Assembly (NCBI GenBank): GCA_001858525.1
Contig: LAPX01000004.1
Location: 62,001 to 126,000 of the forward strand
Length of the DNA: 64,000 nt
Reading direction: 5' to 3'
Origin: Vampirovibrio chlorellavorus
GTDB taxonomy: Bacteria; Cyanobacteriota; Vampirovibrionia; Vampirovibrionales; Vampirovibrionaceae
Part shown: positions 62,577 through 64,000 of the stretch, piece by piece
How positions within the stretch are numbered: position 1 is the stretch's first letter
Layout of the letters: every line of letters starts with the position of its first letter
Translations under genes and position numbers: made by a program
The notes under the pieces: model-generated
The model's database searches: none
What the model was told of the DNA's origin: nothing
The model's input: the letters and a program-made list of their open reading frames with translations, nothing else

Positions 62577-63563
62577 CTAAAATTTCAAGCGGGCTCGCAG
62601 ATCCCGATGGGTTCTTTCAATCAAATGCTGCTCATCCTGAAGCAAGGCCTGCTGAATACGAGGCTTGCCCTGGGCAAATTCCGTCTGCATGGCCTGACTG
62701 AACCGACCAGCCACAATATCATCCAGCACCTGACGCATGGTTTCCCGCACGTGAGCGTCAATAACCCGCTCCCCTTGACTAATATCCCCATACAGGGCCG
62801 TGGAGCTGATGCCCTGACGCATGCCAGTGATGCCCCGCTCGTGCAGCAAATCGGCGATTAGCTTCACCTCGTACAAGCACTCAAAATAGGCCACTTCCGG
62901 AGAAAAGCCCCGCTCCACCAGCGTATCAAAAGCCGCTTTAATCAAGCCTGTCAGCCCGCCACACAATACGGCCTGCTCGGAAAACAAATCGCAAATGGCC
63001 TCTTCAGCAAAGGTGGTTTCCATCACCCCCACCCGAGCGCAGCCAATGGCTTTAGCGTAAGCCAGGGCAATGGCTTGGGCCTTACCCGTGGCGTTTTGAT
63101 GCACCGCGTACAAACCGGGCACACCGCCACCGGCCACATACTTATTACGAACCCCCAGACCCTGAGCCTTGGGAGCCACCATAAACACGTCTAAATCCGC
63201 GTTCGGCTTCAGCCATTGCTCATGAATGACCAGCCCGTGCACAAAGCCCAGGGCTTTTCCCGCGGACAGATACGGCGCAAGCCTTTGGGGATAAACCGAG
63301 CCCATCACCTCATCCGGCAAAGCCAGCATGACCACATCGGCCCAAGTCAGCGCTTCCGGCAACGGCAAAGCCTCAAAACCATCTTGCAGAGCCACGGTTC
63401 GCTTTTGGCTCTCCGGACGAACCCCGATTTTCACGGACACCCCAGAGTCCCGTAAATTCAAGGCGTGAGGCCGCCCCTGATTTCCATAGCCTACAATGAC
63501 CACTCGCCGATCCAGAATCGGCTGAAGATCGATGTCATTCTCTTGTAAAATGGGTTTTGACAT
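62577..63563 (-). CDS. ilvC: Ketol-acid reductoisomerase-like protein (IlvC)
   Basis: Class I KARI, a branched-chain amino acid enzyme, 328 aa from the ATG at 63563. The core is present: VIVGYGNQGRPHALNLRDSG, the catalytic FVHGLVIH, the metal ligands in EEAICDLFSEQAVLCGG (Asp and Glu) and AYFECLYEVKLIADLL (Glu), and SSTALYGD. Several signature positions differ. NQGR replaces SQGH in the NAD(P) loop, the coenzyme loop reads RPESQK, and GLGVRNKY replaces the usual GHTVRREY. It stands alone, without ilvB, ilvN, ilvD or leu genes nearby. It may be a divergent paralogue with an altered substrate or cofactor. Confidence 0.85.
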   Translation of the reverse strand: MSKPILQENDIDLQPILDRRVVIVGYGNQGRPHALNLRDSGVSVKIGVRPESQKRTVALQDGFEALPLPEALTWADVVMLALPDEVMGSVYPQRLAPYLSAGKALGFVHGLVIHEQWLKPNADLDVFMVAPKAQGLGVRNKYVAGGGVPGLYAVHQNATGKAQAIALAYAKAIGCARVGVMETTFAEEAICDLFSEQAVLCGGLTGLIKAAFDTLVERGFSPEVAYFECLYEVKLIADLLHERGITGMRQGISSTALYGDISQGERVIDAHVRETMRQVLDDIVAGRFSQAMQTEFAQGKPRIQQALLQDEQHLIERTHRDLRARLKF

Positions 63564-63659
63564 AATTGACCCCACGACGGACAAACCTTTTCGGTTATTA
63601 TAGAGTCTCCAAAATCAAAAAAATCAAAATAAAATATGATTAAAAGAGATCAATCCCCG

Positions 63660-64000
63660 ATGAGCAAAACGCCAGCCGCCCAATCCACCACTCCAGCGGA
63701 GAACACACCGCATACCAGCGAACATGCCGCCCAAATTCGCCAGGGCCGTATTGATAAGCTGGAGGCTTGGCGCAAACTGGGGCAAAATCCCTTTCCTTAC
63801 CATTTTGAAAAAACCAGTGACAACGCCACCCTGCAAGCCAAATATGCAGATCTGGAAAATGGCGTGGAAACCGAAGACGTGGTCTCCGTGGCCGGTCGGG
63901 TGATGGCCTTGCGCAACAGCGGCCTGTTTATAGACCTGCAAGACCCCAGCGGCAAAATTCAAGTGTTTTGCCACAAGGAAAATTTATCGGCAGAGATGAT
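63660..64000 (+). CDS. lysS: Lysyl-tRNA synthetase, 5' part
   Basis: The first 113 codons of a class II LysRS; the gene runs off the right edge. A disordered Thr/Pro/Ser-rich start (1-25) precedes the anticodon-binding OB fold: RIDKLEAWRKLGQNPFPYHFEKT, VSVAGRVMALRNSGLFIDLQDPSGKIQVFCHKENL. The ATG at 63660 has AAGAGAT about 10 bp upstream. An in-frame ATG at 63636 lacks a site. It is divergent from ilvC. Confidence 0.93.
   Translation, partial: MSKTPAAQSTTPAENTPHTSEHAAQIRQGRIDKLEAWRKLGQNPFPYHFEKTSDNATLQAKYADLENGVETEDVVSVAGRVMALRNSGLFIDLQDPSGKIQVFCHKENLSAEM

Noticed and set aside
1-64000. tRNA, rRNA, CRISPR, prophage or insertion sequences
   Set aside because: I looked for T-loop and acceptor signatures, regularly spaced direct repeats, and transposase or integrase motifs on both strands and saw none. 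A tRNAscan or CRISPR finder run would be decisive.

Overview
The window looks like chromosomal DNA of a non-photosynthetic relative of cyanobacteria, most likely of the Vampirovibrionia/Melainabacteria (Vampirovibrio-like). The evidence is indirect. There is an 11-subunit complex I cluster without nuoEFG, a folate-type TrmFO, a flagellar motor pair, and a small protein starting with an MGxxASQARxxxLTARKSDxE motif that I associate with that lineage. Base composition is moderately GC-rich throughout, with AT-rich gaps. I see no phage, insertion sequence, CRISPR array, rRNA or tRNA.

Layout. 1-5.1 kb: a partial ABC-2 type ATPase, a GAF plus degenerate HD-GYP protein, a LipM-like octanoyltransferase, a small unknown protein and a double-HTH regulator. 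5.3-10.4 kb: an exported two-repeat M16 peptidase, the MGxxASQAR protein and TrmFO. 10.5-21.6 kb: one long minus-strand operon, nuoA-B-C-D-H-I-J-K-L-M-N. 21.8-31.5 kb: a TPR protein, MotB and MotA, a RecQ-like protein without its ATPase motifs, PlsC, a large papain-like protein, a secreted protein and SecG. 31.6-34.5 kb: a compact minus-strand bufferin (HvfABC-type) operon followed by YceI. 34.6-47.4 kb: IleS, a HerA-like protein with a PcrA/UvrD-type Tudor tail, RarA, Maf, an SNase, 3-hydroxyacyl-CoA dehydrogenase and thiolase, a Cys4 mini-protein and Tgt. 47.4-64 kb: PheT/PheS, acyl-CoA dehydrogenase, a phosphomevalonate-kinase-like kinase, an unknown 391-aa protein, PurD, a cell-wall amidase overlapping PyrF, a duplicated hydrophobic protein, a NUDIX hydrolase overlapping an M20 peptidase, malate dehydrogenase, a divergent IlvC and the start of LysS.

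The most interesting system is the operon at 31.7-34.4 kb. It encodes a small exported precursor with 13 His and 4 Cys, a DUF692 multinuclear-iron oxidase and a DUF2063 partner. The two enzymes match the bufferin/HvfBC machinery that converts precursor cysteines into copper-binding heterocycles. The precursor lacks the usual EGKCG repeats and is instead His/Asp/Lys-rich, so it may be an undescribed bufferin type. Two near-identical palindromes (GGAATNYCTTCC), 22 bp apart, flank a -10-like element in front of it.

A second theme is enzyme-derived proteins that have lost catalytic residues: an HD-GYP protein (HD changed to GS), a RecQ-like protein with an intact zinc motif but no Walker A or DEAH box, and a HerA-like protein with degenerate Walker motifs joined to a Tudor-like tail.

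Most other genes are housekeeping. The nuo cluster, Mdh, acyl-CoA dehydrogenase, 3-hydroxyacyl-CoA dehydrogenase and thiolase suggest a respiring organism that oxidises or builds short acyl-CoAs. Convergent neighbours often end in shared bidirectional terminators or overlap by their 3' ends.
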